Shown here piece after piece: positions 33,770-42,860 of a DNA stretch of 64,000 nt. Position numbers and translations under genes: made by a program. Within the stretch, counting starts at the first letter, position 1, and each line of letters begins with the position of its first letter. Source of the stretch: Magnetovibrio sp. (GTDB lineage Bacteria > Pseudomonadota > Alphaproteobacteria > Rhodospirillales > Magnetovibrionaceae); NCBI GenBank assembly GCA_028281525.1, contig JANQJR010000037.1:1-64000 (forward strand). The letters run 5' to 3'. The notes beneath the pieces were generated by a model. That model was not told where the DNA came from. It worked only from the letters and a program-made list of their open reading frames with translations, and searched no databases.

Positions 33770-35203
33770 TCACGACGCATGCTTGGGAACCCACTGGGCG
33801 CGCTCCCCAAGCGCGCCTCCCTCTTGGCTTGCGAACGGATAGCCCTCTAGGTAAAGGGCTTCAAAGGCCTCGATCACATCCGGGTCGAAATGCTGGCCAT
33901 TGCCGTCATGTAAGATTGCGCGTGCCTTTTCAATGCCCAAGGCCGGACGATAGGGCCGGTGACGGGTCACGGAATCAATGACATCCGCGACGGACACGAT
34001 GCGCGACTCCAACATGATTTCGTCTTTGGTCAACCCTTTGGGATATCCGGACCCGTCCAAGCGTTCGTGATGCTCCACCACAATGCGTTTGATCGGTTCG
34101 AAATCCAGTTTTTCGAGGATTTCATATCCGGCTTGGCAGTGCTCTTGGATGATCGAATGCTCCGCCGGGCTCAGTTTCGACGGTTTGGTGAGGATGTCCG
34201 CCGGCACACCAATCTTGCCGATATCGTGAACCAGGGCGCCAAGACGTAGAACGTTCAACCGGCAATGGGACAGCCCCATCTTTTGCCCGATCGCAACCGC
34301 GATTTCGGATACGGCTTGTTGATGGCCCGCCGTGTAGGGGTCGCGCTTTTCGATGGTGCGCGCCAAAGAGGTAATCGTGCCCATCAAAACGGTTTCCAAC
34401 TGGCTTTGCAGTTTGTCGCGCTCACTAATCGTGCGATTGATATGGGAAACGCCGTCAACGCTGCGCAGCGTATAGGACAGGTGCTTTGCCAGAAGCTCGA
34501 ACGCGCAGCGGTCCAAGCTTTGAAAGGCATCCCGTTGCGGGCTGTAGACGCGTAAAACGGCCGCCACATCCCCACAGATCATGATCGGGACCGCGATGGT
34601 TGAGCCGAAACCGAAGGCCGACACCCGCTTCATCCACGGTCTATACGTTTTAGAATTGAGGAAATTGTTGAGAAGCTGAGTTTTGTGTGTGCGGAACGCA
34701 GCACCCGTCAAGCCAGCACCGTTCTGACCGCTTCCCCATGACACATCCAATCCTGACAGATACCCGCTCGCGGGCCCCGCGGACGATACAATACTGACTT
34801 TCCTGTCCGGTCCATTTTCCGGAACGCCGATCCACGCCAAGCTGTATTGCCCTGATTGGACAATCCGGCCGCTGGTGTGGCGGTAGATATCGAGTGCATT
34901 GTCACACCCCATGATCAGCGCATCCACGTCGGCAACCAGGGAAAAGGCATGTGTGGCGCGCTTGGCCGTGACGGCGTGACGTTGCGCTTCTTTCGTGCGC
35001 TTGTTGACCCGTTGGAACGACTGGGAAACCAGCACGTAGGTCAACGCCAACATAATGACGAGAAAAACCGAACCCTCAACCAGGAAATGCGTAAAATGAT
35101 GTTTCCCGTCCACCATCTCAAACAGATGAATGCCCAAAAAAGCCAAAGTGACAGAGCCTAAGAGCCCCAAACTTGCGTATTTGTTTTTCGTCCAACTGGT
35201 CAT
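33770..35203 (-). CDS. GAF/HD-GYP cyclic-di-GMP phosphodiesterase, membrane-bound
   Basis: A 477-aa protein. Two hydrophobic segments lie near the start (about residues 12-28 and 40-60), a GAF-like domain at about 95-235, and an HD-GYP domain at about 270-455. The metal-binding HD is in VHDIGKIGVPADIL and the HHERLDGSGYPKGL signature is intact, so c-di-GMP hydrolysis is expected. The GAF ligand is unknown. It would oppose cyclases such as the GGDEF protein at 146-3112. The next gene on this strand lies 330 bp away. Confidence 0.92.
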   Translation of the reverse strand: MTSWTKNKYASLGLLGSVTLAFLGIHLFEMVDGKHHFTHFLVEGSVFLVIMLALTYVLVSQSFQRVNKRTKEAQRHAVTAKRATHAFSLVADVDALIMGCDNALDIYRHTSGRIVQSGQYSLAWIGVPENGPDRKVSIVSSAGPASGYLSGLDVSWGSGQNGAGLTGAAFRTHKTQLLNNFLNSKTYRPWMKRVSAFGFGSTIAVPIMICGDVAAVLRVYSPQRDAFQSLDRCAFELLAKHLSYTLRSVDGVSHINRTISERDKLQSQLETVLMGTITSLARTIEKRDPYTAGHQQAVSEIAVAIGQKMGLSHCRLNVLRLGALVHDIGKIGVPADILTKPSKLSPAEHSIIQEHCQAGYEILEKLDFEPIKRIVVEHHERLDGSGYPKGLTKDEIMLESRIVSVADVIDSVTRHRPYRPALGIEKARAILHDGNGQHFDPDVIEAFEALYLEGYPFASQEGGALGERAQWVPKHAS

Positions 35204-35473
35204 GGTCCCGTTCCCCTGTTCGCTGATCCGAGCATGAGCACTCAGAAAGTTGTTTTTTATAAATAAATTAATCTATTGCGTGCTTTTTGTGTCGGCATTT
35301 ATGAAAGTAGTTCAAGGCAAATCACAAAAACTGGAGGGTATTTTGAAAACTTGATCGGAACAATTTTAATAAAATTATATCATACTACAAATATATTTGA
35401 TATCCCCGCCGACTTCACCAATTCGTGAGGTGTGCAACTGGGACAGCCACCCAAGAACGAAGACGTCTAAAGA
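35204..35473. other. AT-rich intergenic stretch upstream of the HD-GYP gene
   Basis: No gene seen. The part at about 35250-35405 is clearly AT-rich compared with the surroundings and probably holds the HD-GYP promoter. I see no clear -10/-35 pair. Confidence 0.4.
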
Positions 35474-35516
35474 CGCAAAAAGGGCGGCCCCTGGATGACC
35501 AAGAGAGCCGCCCTTC
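35474..35516 (-). terminator. Terminator cassette copy 1 (after the 35537 gene)
   Basis: On the minus strand AAGGGCGGC...GCCGCCCTTTTTGCG forms a hairpin with a T-run. The 42-nt cassette is identical to the one at 36002-36043 and nearly identical to 36547-36588. Confidence 0.85.
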
Positions 35517-35536
35517 GCATGTGATTTCGTGCCCAA

Positions 35537-35908
35537 TCACGCTTCCATCAGCGCGGCCTCTTGCTCCTTCGACGGCACGATCATCAAGGCGATGGTGAAC
35601 AGCAGGTTGATCAGGGGCAAAACCTGCACAAAAGTCAGCCATACGCTCCACCCTGCATCGGTCAGGCGCTGGACCGTGAAGGCGTAGGAAAAATACGCGA
35701 CCACGATCGTGGTCAAACCGGCAACGAACCCCATGACCTCGTGGGTCTCAGACAAAGCCCCCATTACAATGCCCACCACGAACAGACCGATGATGCGGAT
35801 TAAAAATGCCCGCCTCTGCATGCCGGGTTTGTTGCGATTGATGTGGATCGCCAACGCCGGCAGCGCCATCAAAAAGACAACGAATACGAGCAACAGCCAA
35901 GTTTCCAT
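35537..35908 (-). CDS. Small membrane protein, DUF805-like
   Basis: A 123-aa protein with four hydrophobic segments (starting METWLLLVFVVFLMALPALA). Near the end, the segment QRLTDAGWSVWLTFVQVLPL resembles the DUF805 pattern of an Arg-Leu-x-Asp-x-Gly motif before a Trp-rich helix. The function is unknown. It is monocistronic, with its own terminator cassette directly downstream. Confidence 0.7.
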   Translation of the reverse strand: METWLLLVFVVFLMALPALAIHINRNKPGMQRRAFLIRIIGLFVVGIVMGALSETHEVMGFVAGLTTIVVAYFSYAFTVQRLTDAGWSVWLTFVQVLPLINLLFTIALMIVPSKEQEAALMEA

Positions 35909-36001
35909 GATATCCCCCCTTTATTCTCGGTCATAAAAACACATGATGCGGGATCGCACCCGCATAAGGATACGTCACGCATATCAGACCCGATGGAAAA
36001 A

Positions 36002-36043
36002 CGCAAAAAGGGCGGCCCCTGGATGACCAAGAGAGCCGCCCTT
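36002..36043 (-). terminator. Terminator cassette copy 2 (after the lipoprotein gene)
   Basis: Identical to copy 1 across 42 nt, including the non-pairing loop, which is unusual for independent terminators. It stands 28 bp after the stop of the 36071 gene. Confidence 0.85.
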
Positions 36044-36070
36044 TCCAATCTTAAACGACCAAAAACCGAT

Positions 36071-36463
36071 TCAGCCCGCGCGTCTGGCCTCGACCGTGCC
36101 GTTACATGAACGGTTGTACCAAGTGCCCGTACCTGCGTTTCGCGTGAATTTCACCTTGGCGTGAGCGCCCGTCATGCCCAACTGCCCAATTCTCCCATCC
36201 ACGCTTCCGTTGGCGTCCAACTGTCCCCAGATGTCAGCAAGCTTGCGTCCGTTTTCGTGGACGGTGCCAATCATGTGACCGTAACGAATCTCGAACTCTG
36301 TTGTGGCTTTGCTGCACGCAGGTCTGTCGCTGTCCAGCTTTGCGGTCCATTGTCCGTCATAGGGCGTTGCGATCCCAGTCTCCGGAAATTGTGGGACCCC
36401 CGCGCAAGCGGACAGCAAAACCACAGCGCTCAATGCCAAAGCTGATTTAACGATATTTTTCAT
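36071..36463 (-). CDS. Small putative lipoprotein
   Basis: A 130-aa protein with a lipobox: LSAVVLLSACAG places Cys at about residue 21, the lipidation site. The mature part has YDGQWTAKLDSDRPACSKAT and a later GTGTWYNRSCNGTVEARRAG, so two cysteines may pair. It resembles small envelope proteins of unknown function in alphaproteobacteria. The ATG at 36463 follows GGAGGGGG and starts the leader; the longer frame does not. It has its own terminator. Confidence 0.72.
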   Translation of the reverse strand: MKNIVKSALALSAVVLLSACAGVPQFPETGIATPYDGQWTAKLDSDRPACSKATTEFEIRYGHMIGTVHENGRKLADIWGQLDANGSVDGRIGQLGMTGAHAKVKFTRNAGTGTWYNRSCNGTVEARRAG

Positions 36464-36546
36464 ATGCCCCCTCCATAAAAAACATACGCACACAAGTAAT
36501 TGCAGTATGCAAAAGAAAGCATCTGCATGATTGTGCCGTCAATCCA

Positions 36547-36588
36547 TAAAAAGGGCGGCCCCTGAATGATCAGAAGGACCGCCCTTTC
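36547..36588 (-). terminator. Terminator cassette copy 3 (after fba)
   Basis: Hairpin AAGGGCGGTCC...GGGGCCGCCCTTTTTA on the minus strand; about 85% like copies 1 and 2. It ends the glpX-prk-tkt-fba operon. Confidence 0.8.
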
Positions 36589-36610
36589 ATTTAAATAGCG
36601 AACGATGAGG

Positions 36611-36675
36611 TCTTAGGATCGGGTCGTCTGAGGCGGAATCACGAACGTGTTTCCGCCTCATCCAATCGCACTCTA
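36611..36675 (-). repeat. Dispersed palindromic intergenic repeat, copy B (short form)
   Basis: On the minus strand it starts with the fba stop codon itself (TAGAGTGCGATTGGATGAG) and passes directly to the core GGCGGAAACACG...CGTGATTCCGCC. The central part present in copies A and C is missing. The core is a near-perfect 26-bp palindrome. Confidence 0.8.
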
Positions 36676-37737
36676 GTTGACCTTGGCGTCCAGATCGCCG
36701 GATGCGTATTTCTCGAACATGACTTCGAGGTTCATCGGCTTGATTTTCGACGCCTGACCGGCGGAACCGAACGCTTCGTAGCGGTTCTTGCAGATATCCG
36801 ACATGCTTTCCGTGGCCACGGCCAGGAACTTGCGCGGGTCGAAGTTGGACTTGTTGTCGTTCAGGTGGCGACGGATCGAACCGGTGGACGCCATACGCAG
36901 GTCGGTGTCGATGTTGACCTTGCGCACGCCGGACTTGATGCCTTCGACGATTTCTTCGACCGGAACGCCATAGGTCTGGCCCATGTCACCGCCGTAGTCG
37001 TTGATGATCTTCAACCAGTCCTGCGGTACCGAGGAGGAGCCGTGCATCACCAGGTGCACGGTCGGGATGCGCGCGTGGATTTCCTTGATGCGGTCGATGG
37101 CCAGGATGTCACCGGTCGGCGGACGGGTGAACTTGTAGGCGCCGTGGGACGTACCGATGGCGATGGCCAACGCGTCAACATTGGTCTTCTTAACGAAGTC
37201 CGCGGCCTCGTCCGGATCGGTCAGCAGCTGGTCCATGTCAAGTTTGCCTTCGGCGCCGACGCCGTCTTCCGCTTCCGCTTCACCTGTTTCCAGGGAACCC
37301 AAGCAGCCCAACTCACCTTCCACCGACACGCCGCAAGCGTGCGCCATATCGACCACCTGCCTGGTGGTTTCGACGTTGTAGTCGTAGGACGACGGTGTCT
37401 TGCCGTCGCTTTCCAGAGAACCGTCCATCATCACCGAGCTGAAGCCCGACTGGATGGAGCGCTGACACACGGCCGGAGACGTGCCGTGGTCCTGGTGCAT
37501 GGTGACCGGAATGTGCGGGTAGGCCTCGATCGCCGCCTCGATCAAGTGGCGCAGGAACGGCTCACCGGCGTATTTCCGCGCACCGGCGGAGCCTTGCAGG
37601 ATCACCGGGCTGTCCACCGCATCGGCGGCTTCCATGATGGCCTTGACCTGTTCCATGTTGTTGACGTTGAACGCCGGCAGGCCGTAATCGTTTTCTGCCG
37701 CGTGGTCGAGAAGCTGGCGCAAAGATACCAGTGCCAT
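36673..37737 (-). CDS. fba: Class II fructose-bisphosphate aldolase
   Basis: A 354-aa zinc-dependent aldolase, which condenses DHAP with G3P or erythrose 4-phosphate in the CBB cycle. Motifs: [18 protein letters not shown] at the start, MHQDHGTSP with a zinc His and the catalytic Asp, VEGELGCLG with a metal Glu, [11 protein letters not shown], and [12 protein letters not shown] for phosphate binding. It is the last gene of the glpX-prk-tkt-fba operon, 56 bp after tkt. The stop codon lies inside a dispersed repeat, and a terminator cassette follows. Confidence 0.96.
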   Translation of the reverse strand: MALVSLRQLLDHAAENDYGLPAFNVNNMEQVKAIMEAADAVDSPVILQGSAGARKYAGEPFLRHLIEAAIEAYPHIPVTMHQDHGTSPAVCQRSIQSGFSSVMMDGSLESDGKTPSSYDYNVETTRQVVDMAHACGVSVEGELGCLGSLETGEAEAEDGVGAEGKLDMDQLLTDPDEAADFVKKTNVDALAIAIGTSHGAYKFTRPPTGDILAIDRIKEIHARIPTVHLVMHGSSSVPQDWLKIINDYGGDMGQTYGVPVEEIVEGIKSGVRKVNIDTDLRMASTGSIRRHLNDNKSNFDPRKFLAVATESMSDICKNRYEAFGSAGQASKIKPMNLEVMFEKYASGDLDAKVN

Positions 37738-37793
37738 AGTTCTTCTACTCCCTATTTGCTTATCGTTTCAGTTCACTCACGTTGCCGAATTGA

Positions 37794-39773
37794 TTACAGG
37801 CGCGCTTTGGCTTCTGCAACCACATTCTCAGCCGTGATGCCGAAGTGCTTGAACAATTCACCCGCCGGAGCCGAAGCACCGAAGGAACTCATACCGACAA
37901 AACCGCCGTCCGGACCGAGGTATTGATCCCAGCCAAAGCGCATGGAGGCTTCCACGCCGACCTTGACGGTGCCTTCGCCCAGGACGCTGGCCTTGTAGGC
38001 GTCGTCCTGCGCGTCGAACAGTTCCCAACACGGCATGGACACCACCGCGGTGGGCACCCCTTCGCCTTGCAGGGTTTCACGCGCGGCCATGGCGATTTCG
38101 ACTTCCGAGCCGGTCGCCATCAGGGTGACCTTGCGATCGCCGCCTTCGGCTTCAGCCAGCACATAAGCACCCTTGGCGCACAGGTTTTCATCTGTGTGCG
38201 TGGTGCGCTGCGGGCTCAAACCCTGGCGGGTCAGGATCATGCCCGTCGGGGTCTTTTCATTTTGCAGCGCAATCGCCCAGCATTCCGCCGTTTCCACCAC
38301 ATCGCACGGACGCATGGTGTTGAAGTTCGGTAGCGAACGCAACATCGGCAACGTTTCCACCGGCTGGTGGGTCGGGCCATCTTCGCCCAGACCGATGGAA
38401 TCGTGGGTCAAAACGTAGATCGCGCGCTGCTCCATCAAGGCCGACAGGCGCACGCCGCCCATCATGTAGTTGGCGAACACTGCAAACGTACCCGCATACG
38501 GAATAAAGCCGCCGTGCAACGCCAAACCGTTCATCACCGCCGACATGGCGTGTTCACGCACACCGTAGTGGATGTAGCGGCCCGAGAAGTCGGTGTTGAG
38601 GATCGACGCCGTCGACGGGGTTTTGGTGTTGACCGAACCGGTCAGGTCGGCGGAACCACCGATCATTTCCGGAATGGCTTCGGTCAACACAGCCAGGGTC
38701 TTGCCGGACGCCTGACGGGTCGCCAGTTTCGGGGCTTCCTCGGCCATTTCCTTCTTGAAGGCGTTGAGCGCGTCCATCCAACCCGCAGGCAGTTCACCGC
38801 TGTAAGTGCGGTTGAATTCGGCCTTGGTGGCGTCGTCCAAGCCGTTCAAGCGCCCTTCCCAGGCTTCGCGATCGGCGGAGTTGCGCGCCATGGCGGCGCG
38901 CCAGGCTTCCAGAATGTTTTGCGGAATCTCAAACTCGCCGTAGTGCCAGCCCAGGCCTTCGCGCATGCCCTTGATTTCCTCTTCGCCCAATGGCGCACCG
39001 TGGGTGTCGTGGGTGCCGGCCTTGGTCGGCGCGCCGTAACCGATGGTGGTTTTGCAGGCGATCAGGGACGGCTTATCGGACTTACGTGCCTTTTCGATGG
39101 CCGCTTCGATTTCGGCTGGGTTGTGGCCATCGATCTTTTGCGTATCCCACTGCGACGCTTCGAAGCGCGCGCACTGGTCGTCGGATAGCGTCAGGTTGGT
39201 GTTGCCGTCGATGCAGATTTCATTGTCGTCCCACAAAACGATCAGCTTGTTCAACTTCAAGTGACCGGCCATGGAAATGGCTTCTTGGGAGATGCCTTCC
39301 ATCAGGCAACCGTCGCCGGCGATGACGTAGGTGTAGTGATCGGCAATATCGTCACCGTAGCGGGCGTTTTGCATCTTTTCAGCCATTGCCATGCCGACCG
39401 ACATGGTGATGCCCTGACCCAACGGACCGGCGGTGGCTTCGATGCCGTCCACATGGCCGTATTCGGGGTGGCCGGCGGTCTTGGAACCCATCTGGCGGAA
39501 GTTCTTCAGATCCTCCAGGTTGATGTCTTCGACACCGCTGAGATACAGCAAAGAATAGATCAACATGGACCCATGGCCCGCGGACAGCACGAAGCGGTCG
39601 CGGTCCGCCCACTTGGTGTGGTGCGGGTCGAATTTCATATATTTGGTGAAAAGAACCGTTGCCACATCGGCCATGCCCATGGGCATACCGGGGTGGCCCG
39701 AGTTTGCGGCTTGCACCGCGTCAACGGACAGAAAACGGATGGCGTTGGCCATTTCGTTATGAGTTGCGGTCAT
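37794..39773 (-). CDS. tkt: Transketolase
   Basis: A 659-aa thiamine-diphosphate enzyme that moves two-carbon units between sugar phosphates in the CBB and pentose-phosphate pathways. The cofactor motif is GDGCLMEGISQEA (about residues 155-170), the substrate His is in SAGHGSMLIYSL, and the pyrimidine domain has HYGVREHAMSAVMNG. The length is normal. The ATG at 39773 follows GGAGGAG; an upstream ATG at 39809 lacks this. It starts 32 bp after prk. Confidence 0.97.
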   Translation of the reverse strand: MTATHNEMANAIRFLSVDAVQAANSGHPGMPMGMADVATVLFTKYMKFDPHHTKWADRDRFVLSAGHGSMLIYSLLYLSGVEDINLEDLKNFRQMGSKTAGHPEYGHVDGIEATAGPLGQGITMSVGMAMAEKMQNARYGDDIADHYTYVIAGDGCLMEGISQEAISMAGHLKLNKLIVLWDDNEICIDGNTNLTLSDDQCARFEASQWDTQKIDGHNPAEIEAAIEKARKSDKPSLIACKTTIGYGAPTKAGTHDTHGAPLGEEEIKGMREGLGWHYGEFEIPQNILEAWRAAMARNSADREAWEGRLNGLDDATKAEFNRTYSGELPAGWMDALNAFKKEMAEEAPKLATRQASGKTLAVLTEAIPEMIGGSADLTGSVNTKTPSTASILNTDFSGRYIHYGVREHAMSAVMNGLALHGGFIPYAGTFAVFANYMMGGVRLSALMEQRAIYVLTHDSIGLGEDGPTHQPVETLPMLRSLPNFNTMRPCDVVETAECWAIALQNEKTPTGMILTRQGLSPQRTTHTDENLCAKGAYVLAEAEGGDRKVTLMATGSEVEIAMAARETLQGEGVPTAVVSMPCWELFDAQDDAYKASVLGEGTVKVGVEASMRFGWDQYLGPDGGFVGMSSFGASAPAGELFKHFGITAENVVAEAKARL

Positions 39774-39805
39774 TGGATTACTCCTCCCGGGTTGGTATTC
39801 GTATC

Positions 39806-40747
39806 TCAAATTGCGTGGTGGCCAAGGGCGGCCTTGACCATGTGATAGGTAATCAGAAGCTCGGATAGCGCCAGCGGGTGGCTGAGCGCCGTGTGATTAT
39901 CGGAATCGCGGAACTGACCAACGTTGTCGCGCAGATGCTGCGCTTCGGGGATCAGGTTCCACAGCAAGTCTTCAACGGCCTTGGCGCGCTTGTCGGAAAT
40001 GTCGCCATGAATGTCGAGCACATCCACCGGCTTGCCGTCGATGTCGCGCGCCAGCTCCAGGCGGAAGCCCTTCTTTGCCGCATCCAGCACCGGCGTCAGG
40101 TCCGGGTGCGGCAACGTGGGCCGGAGCGTGTGGCGCACGTTCAAATGAGCGCCGGTTTCTTCGTGATTGTTTTCCGGCGGATAGAACGACACCACCATGT
40201 CGGCGAAGGTACGTTGCGGTTGAATGAAGTTGAGGCTGTCATCGACGCGTTTGTCCAAAATCTCGTAAACGCGGTCTTCGGAATAACCGCGCACTTTGGT
40301 GTCGCGCTGCATTTTCCAGCGCACCCGCAACGCCTCTTCCGGCTCGAGAAAGATTTTGACGTCGTAGCAATCGCGCATGGCGCGGGTGGCGTAGCCCATC
40401 AGGCCTTCGACGATGATATATTCCTTGGGCTCCACATACTGGCACTGGCTGAAGGTACCGTGCACGTGGTCGTACGTGGGCTTCAGCACCGGTTGCCCGT
40501 CACGCAGCAACTGGATGTGCTGCTCAAGAATGTCGATGTGGTTGGCTTCTGGGTTGAGCGCGGTGATGCCTTTTTCGGCGCGCTGGCTGCGGTCGTACTT
40601 GTGGTAGTCGTCGCTGCAGATGCTGACCACCCGGTCGGGGCCGAGGATTTCCGCGATGCCCTCGGCAATGGTGCTCTTGCCCGACGCGCTGTCGCCGACG
40701 ATGCCAAGAATAATGGGCCGGGTGATGCGTTTAAAAGGCATGTTCAT
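39806..40747 (-). CDS. prk: Phosphoribulokinase, class II (cyanobacterial/plant) type
   Basis: A 313-aa kinase that makes RuBP from ribulose 5-phosphate. The P-loop is GDSASGKS (18-25), then ICSDDYHKYDR with the catalytic acidic pair, and EYIIVEGLMGYATRAM. It is of the PRK/uridine-kinase type seen in plants and cyanobacteria, and differs clearly from the proteobacterial-type PRK at 49714. The regulatory cysteines of the plant enzyme are not evident. The ATG at 40747 overlaps the glpX stop (ATGA), which suggests translational coupling; MPFKR two codons on is an alternative. Confidence 0.92.
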   Translation of the reverse strand: MNMPFKRITRPIILGIVGDSASGKSTIAEGIAEILGPDRVVSICSDDYHKYDRSQRAEKGITALNPEANHIDILEQHIQLLRDGQPVLKPTYDHVHGTFSQCQYVEPKEYIIVEGLMGYATRAMRDCYDVKIFLEPEEALRVRWKMQRDTKVRGYSEDRVYEILDKRVDDSLNFIQPQRTFADMVVSFYPPENNHEETGAHLNVRHTLRPTLPHPDLTPVLDAAKKGFRLELARDIDGKPVDVLDIHGDISDKRAKAVEDLLWNLIPEAQHLRDNVGQFRDSDNHTALSHPLALSELLITYHMVKAALGHHAI

Positions 40748-41748
40748 GCGTTCCCCGCCATCGGTAGTTCGTGCCACGTGGTGAGCAGTTGGCGCCGCCC
40801 CGCCCCGCCCGCGGCCACGGGCCCGGAGATCAGTAGGGACTGGGTGCGCTCCATCTTGCCGTCCCGCTCCACCCCTTCGAACAACAGGCCGGTGGTGATG
40901 CCGGTTGCGGTGAAGTGCACACTGTCCGACGTCACCAGGTCGTCCAGCCCGATCCAGCTTTCAGTGTCCAGTCCGGCCTTGGCCACGGCGGCCTTTTCTG
41001 TGGTCAGTTGGGGATCGACGCGCATGCGGAATTCACCGCCCAGCGCACGGATCGCCACCGCTGAAAGCATCCCTTCGCGCGCACCGCCGGTACCCATAAG
41101 GGCGTCGATGGAACTGCCGGGCAGCGCCGCCATCAATGCCCCCGCCACGTCGCCCGCCGGATACAACGCCACACGCGCGCCAGCGTTGTGGATTTCACCC
41201 ACCAGTTCGCGATGACGGGGCTTTTCCAGAACAAACACCGTCAGTTCCGAGACCGGCTTGTTGAGGACCGAAGATAACTGCCCCAACTTCACCTGGGTCG
41301 GCGCGGTGGGGTCGACCTTGCCCTTCGCCTCTGCAGAGGCCGCAAATTTTTCCATGTAAAACGCCGGGCCGGGATCGAACAGTGCGCCCTCGGGGGCCAG
41401 CGCGGTAACCGCCATGGCGTTGGTCATGCCACGCGCCAGGTACGAAATGCCTTCGATGGGATCGACGACGATGTCGTAACGCGGACCATCCGCGCCGCCG
41501 CCCCTGAGTTCCAGTCCAGAGGGCACGCCGGTATCGTCGGTGTCGTCGCAGTCTTCGCCGATCACGACGCGGCCGTTGATGGTGAGCTTGTCGAGTTCCG
41601 CGCGCATGGCTTCGATCGCGGTGCGGGTGGTACCGCCCCGGCCACCGCGTCCGATCAAACCGGTGGCGGCACGCGCGGCGGCTTCCGTCACGCGACAGAG
41701 CGCATAGACGAACACCTGATCATCGCAGCCGTTCACGGCAACAGACAT
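40744..41748 (-). CDS. glpX: Class II fructose-1,6-bisphosphatase (GlpX type)
   Basis: A 334-aa FBPase/SBPase-type enzyme. Recognisable motifs are ATGLIGRGGRGGTT, IVVDPIEGISYLARG with the metal-binding Asp and Glu, ALMGTGGAREGMLSAVA, and FTATGIT near the end. One odd point: the usual VIGEGE-x-DEAPML motif is replaced by VVIGEDCDDTDDTGV, which keeps the first Glu but not the rest. Catalysis may be retained, since the other metal ligands are present. It opens the operon glpX-prk-tkt-fba and overlaps prk by 4 nt. Confidence 0.9.
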   Translation of the reverse strand: MSVAVNGCDDQVFVYALCRVTEAAARAATGLIGRGGRGGTTRTAIEAMRAELDKLTINGRVVIGEDCDDTDDTGVPSGLELRGGGADGPRYDIVVDPIEGISYLARGMTNAMAVTALAPEGALFDPGPAFYMEKFAASAEAKGKVDPTAPTQVKLGQLSSVLNKPVSELTVFVLEKPRHRELVGEIHNAGARVALYPAGDVAGALMAALPGSSIDALMGTGGAREGMLSAVAIRALGGEFRMRVDPQLTTEKAAVAKAGLDTESWIGLDDLVTSDSVHFTATGITTGLLFEGVERDGKMERTQSLLISGPVAAGGAGRRQLLTTWHELPMAGNA

Positions 41749-42017
41749 AAGCCATCCTCGAATTGAATTGAAATACCGCGCACCGCCACCACCGGCCCCA
41801 CGCTATCCCCTGCGCCAGACCCGGCCAATGCCCACAAAACGGGTCCCCACCCGATGGGGTCTTGGCCGGGGGGTATCAAACCCTTTGCGGGCTGTCTTTC
41901 AAACACCCGGGTGGGGAGCGATCCTGAGTCTTATGGGTGGTCCGCCCCCTACCCATAGGAATGGGAATGGGTGAGTTGCCCGCAAAGCGGCAGAAAATCG
42001 GCAATTCTTATGTGGTT

Positions 42018-42671
42018 TTAGACGTTGCCGCTGGCGTTCAGATAACACGCCACGGCCTGGGCCCGGTTTTTCACATCAAGCTTGCCGTAGAGGTTCTTCA
42101 AGTGAAACTTCACGGTGTTGAGCGAGATGGTGAGATCCCCCGCAATTTGTTGGTTGGTACGCCCGCGCGCCAGAGACGCCAGCAGTTCCTGTTCGCGCGC
42201 GGTAAGCCCGGAGAACGGGTCCGAGCCGGAGCGCGACAAATCCATGAACGGAAACACCATGCGCCCTTCGGACACCGCCAGGACGGTCTCCGCCAACACG
42301 TTGGGCGCATCGGCCTTTGAACAGAACCCGGCGCCGCCAAAGCGCATCACTTGGCGCGGAATGTCCGGTGCGGAATTGCCGGTGAACACAATGATGCGCG
42401 GGGACGTTTCCGCCTTTTGCAAGGCCTGTAAAACGCCCTGGCCGTTCAGGTACGGCATGTTCCAGCCGATGATGCCGACATCGAAACTGAGGCGTTCGAC
42501 CGCTTCCATGAAGCGTTCGCCGTCAGCCGCCGTGGCCACCAAATTGAAACGGTCGTCCTGATCGAACAACTGTACGAGGCCAGCCAAGATCAGCGGTGAC
42601 TTGTCCGCCACCACAACATCGATGGGCTCGCGCTCGTCTTGAACCAATTCGTTCACGGTTCGCTCCTCCAA
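42018..42671 (-). CDS. NarL/LuxR-type regulator with degenerate receiver
   Basis: A 217-aa protein with a CheY-like receiver (about residues 15-130) and a LuxR helix-turn-helix (about 150-210; TAREQELLASLARGRTNQQI, then SLNTVKFHLKNLYGKLDV). The receiver has lost its phosphoacceptor: the place of the Asp reads FDVGIIGWNMP, with Gly69 in the Asp position. The acidic pocket is reduced to ADK. The conserved Lys (FCSKADAP) and Thr (VFTGNSA) remain. It may therefore work without phosphorylation. It sits upstream of the glpX-prk-tkt-fba operon on the same strand, 269 bp away, so control of that operon is possible. Confidence 0.9.
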   Translation of the reverse strand: MEERTVNELVQDEREPIDVVVADKSPLILAGLVQLFDQDDRFNLVATAADGERFMEAVERLSFDVGIIGWNMPYLNGQGVLQALQKAETSPRIIVFTGNSAPDIPRQVMRFGGAGFCSKADAPNVLAETVLAVSEGRMVFPFMDLSRSGSDPFSGLTAREQELLASLARGRTNQQIAGDLTISLNTVKFHLKNLYGKLDVKNRAQAVACYLNASGNV

Positions 42672-42720
42672 TTGCCAAGAAGCATGCCGTTCTGCCCCTC
42701 TTCCTCTCCCCAGGGCACGC

Positions 42721-42860
42721 CCTAGGGTCGGATCGCCTCGGTATAATCACTCCCGTGTTTCCACCGAAGGCGTGAATCCGCCCCTATCCATATCTTTAGG
42801 GGGCGATTCACGGATTGGATTGATGCAAAAACGCTTCAATCCAATCCGATCGCACCCTAA
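42721..42860 (-). repeat. Dispersed palindromic intergenic repeat, copy C
   Basis: A 140-bp element on the minus strand that aligns with copy A over its whole length: TAGGGTGCGATCGGATTGG at the start, GTGAATCGCC in the middle, GGATTCACGCCTT, then GGTGGAAACACGGG and a GATCCGACCCTAGG end. The central inverted pair differs in sequence but keeps pairing (GGATTGGATTGAAGCG against its complement), as expected of a conserved hairpin. Confidence 0.85.

Noticed and set aside
35474..36588. The three repeated GGGCGGCCCC units as a CRISPR-like array
   Set aside because: Spacing is about 500 bp, each unit is a terminator next to a gene end, and there are no regular spacers or cas genes.
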